6,988 nucleotides of DNA from Oscillatoria sp. Prado101 (GTDB taxonomy: Bacteria; Cyanobacteriota; Cyanobacteriia; Cyanobacteriales; Oscillatoriaceae), in NCBI GenBank assembly GCA_025454445.1, contig JALOOK010000308.1, positions 1-6,988 of the forward strand, read 5' to 3'. The notes under the pieces are model-generated. The model searched no databases. It was not told where the DNA came from and saw only the letters and a program-made list of their open reading frames with translations. Positions 6,086-6,988 of the stretch are shown here, piece by piece. Position numbers and translations under genes: made by a program. Position 1 is the stretch's first letter. The number at the start of each line of letters is the position of its first letter.

Positions 6086-6988
6086 AAAAAGGGCAGTGCC
6101 GCGAGTGGGTTCGTGAGGAGATGGAGCTGGCTCAAGCTATTGGCCACCAGTTCTCGATGGCGATTCAGCAGTACCTGCTCTACCAAGAAGTGCAAGCGCT
6201 CAATGCTAATTTGGAGCGTCAAGTTCAGGAGCGCACCGCCCAGCTGCAACAGTCTTTAGAGTTTACTAGGGCGGTGAAGCAAATCACCGACCAAATCCGC
6301 AGCACGCTGGATTTAAAAACGATCCTGCAAACTATTGTGCGAGAAGTCCGCGCCTTGCTGAATGCAGACAGGGTGGTGATTTACCAGATAGCTGCAGATG
6401 GCTCCGGGGAGGTGACGGTTGAAGAAGTCAGGGGCAACTGGCGCTCAGTTCTGGGGGTGAAATCTTCGGGGAAGTGCTTTCCGGATCAGTATTTGGATCT
6501 GTACGATTTTGGAAGGGTGCGGGCGATTAATAATGTGGCAGCGGAGGATATCAGTGACTGTCACCGGGAATTTTTGGAGAGTCTTGAGATTCAAGCCAAC
6601 CTGAGTGTGCCGGTGCGGATAGAGTCTCAGCTGTGGGGGTTGCTGATCGCTCACGAATGCCGGTCGCCGCGAGTCTGGAAAACGGCTGAGCTGGAGTTCC
6701 TGCAGCAGCTGGCTGCGCAAGCTGCGATTGGGATTCAGCAAGCGGAGCTCTACGAACAGAGCAAAGAAGCCGCTGTGACGGCGAGGGCGCAAGCGCAACA
6801 GCTGGCGCAGGCGCTGACGGAAATGCAACAGATGCAAACCCAGCTGATTCAGAGCGAGAAGATGTCCGCCCTGGGTGAGCTGGTTGCCGGTGTGGCGCAC
6901 GAGATTAATAACCCGGTTAATTTTATCACCGGCAATCTGATTCACGTCAACCAATACGCCAGCGATTTGCTCGAATTGCTGGATCTAT
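6043..6988 (+). CDS. phytochrome kinase, C-terminal part (PHY end-GAF-HisKA), runs off right edge
   Basis: This frame has no stop from 5962 to the window end and is clearly the continuation of the gene starting at 5018. It opens with the phytochrome tongue motif PRxSF (LPRQSFQGWREL, 6049-6084) and the W and E residues that follow in PHY domains. Next is a signalling helix (ALNANLERQVQERTAQL, about 6199-6249). A second GAF domain spans about 6307-6755: ADRVVIYQ, Cys-His at 6559-6564 in DCHREFL, LWGLLIAHEC. A helical linker then leads to a HisKA domain whose H-box is GELVAGVAHEINNP. The phospho-accepting His is codon 6898-6900, and the HATPase domain lies beyond the edge. If translated separately, the ATG at 6121 is the first in-frame start, but no ribosome site is evident. 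Without rejoining, the kinase half loses its light-sensing GAF. Confidence 0.88.

Larger units (their letters stand above)
548..6934. repeat. dispersed over-represented octamer TGCCGGTG / CACCGGCA
   Basis: By eye I count 16 exact copies in either orientation, starting at 548, 842, 1033, 1054, 1094, 1315, 2112, 2650, 3304, 3675, 3744, 3847, 5985, 6608, 6885 and 6927. Random expectation at equal base composition is about 0.2. The shorter core GCCGGTG/CACCGGC appears about 23 times. The copies fall in different codon frames (for example A-P-A and T-G-T on the DUF58 coding strand), so this is a DNA-level preference and not just codon bias. Confidence 0.7.

Noticed and set aside
6083..6091. Run of seven A's after the frame-1 stop as a programmed -1 slippery site joining the two phytochrome halves
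   Set aside because: The TAA at 6083-6085 is read before the A-run is fully in the decoding site, and the family-like frame already changes about 40 bases earlier. Slippage there would still leave an aberrant stretch.
6445..6954. 169-codon minus-strand open frame
   Set aside because: It is antisense to the GAF/HisKA coding region, and its Leu/Arg/His-rich composition reflects the reverse complement of that gene.

Overview
The window looks like chromosomal DNA of a cyanobacterium, probably filamentous. The evidence is a phytochrome-type photoreceptor kinase with the H-box wording usual in cyanobacterial kinases, short tandem and palindromic repeats between genes, and a MoxR/DUF58/DUF4350/DUF4129 gene set common in that phylum. 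Base composition is moderately GC-rich by eye. I find no copy of the cyanobacterial HIP1 palindrome GCGATCGC. A different word, TGCCGGTG (or its complement CACCGGCA), occurs about 16 times in 7 kb.

Left part (1-4164, all on the minus strand, read right to left): a compact four-gene cluster. It encodes a DUF4129 single-pass membrane protein, a DUF4350 two-pass membrane protein, a MoxR-type AAA+ ATPase, and a DUF58/von Willebrand A-like protein that runs off the left edge. Gaps are 63, 78 and 152 bp, so one transcript is likely. The last two gaps hold palindromic repeat elements, and one of these supplies the stop codon and last residues of the DUF4350 protein. The four products plausibly form a membrane-anchored ATPase/vWA chaperone or maturation complex whose client is unknown.

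Middle (4165-5017): a 118-bp divergent intergenic region carrying three tandem TAGATTT heptamers, then a stand-alone NADAR-family N-glycosidase gene on the plus strand. It is followed by 276 bp of non-coding DNA with a weak hairpin and a helically phased ATTACAG direct repeat just ahead of the next gene.

Right part (5018-6988, plus strand): a PAS-less ('knotless', group II) phytochrome histidine kinase. It has a bilin-type GAF domain with DIP and Cys-His motifs, a PHY-like domain with a PRxSF tongue motif, a signalling helix, a second GAF domain and the start of a HisKA domain cut by the window edge. The gene is split. Around 6029-6045 the reading frame changes by -1 and, judged from remembered family architecture, roughly 90-100 nt of the PHY domain (the W(G/A)G half of the tongue) is missing. 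It is either a real lesion that leaves a sensor-only product or an assembly error.
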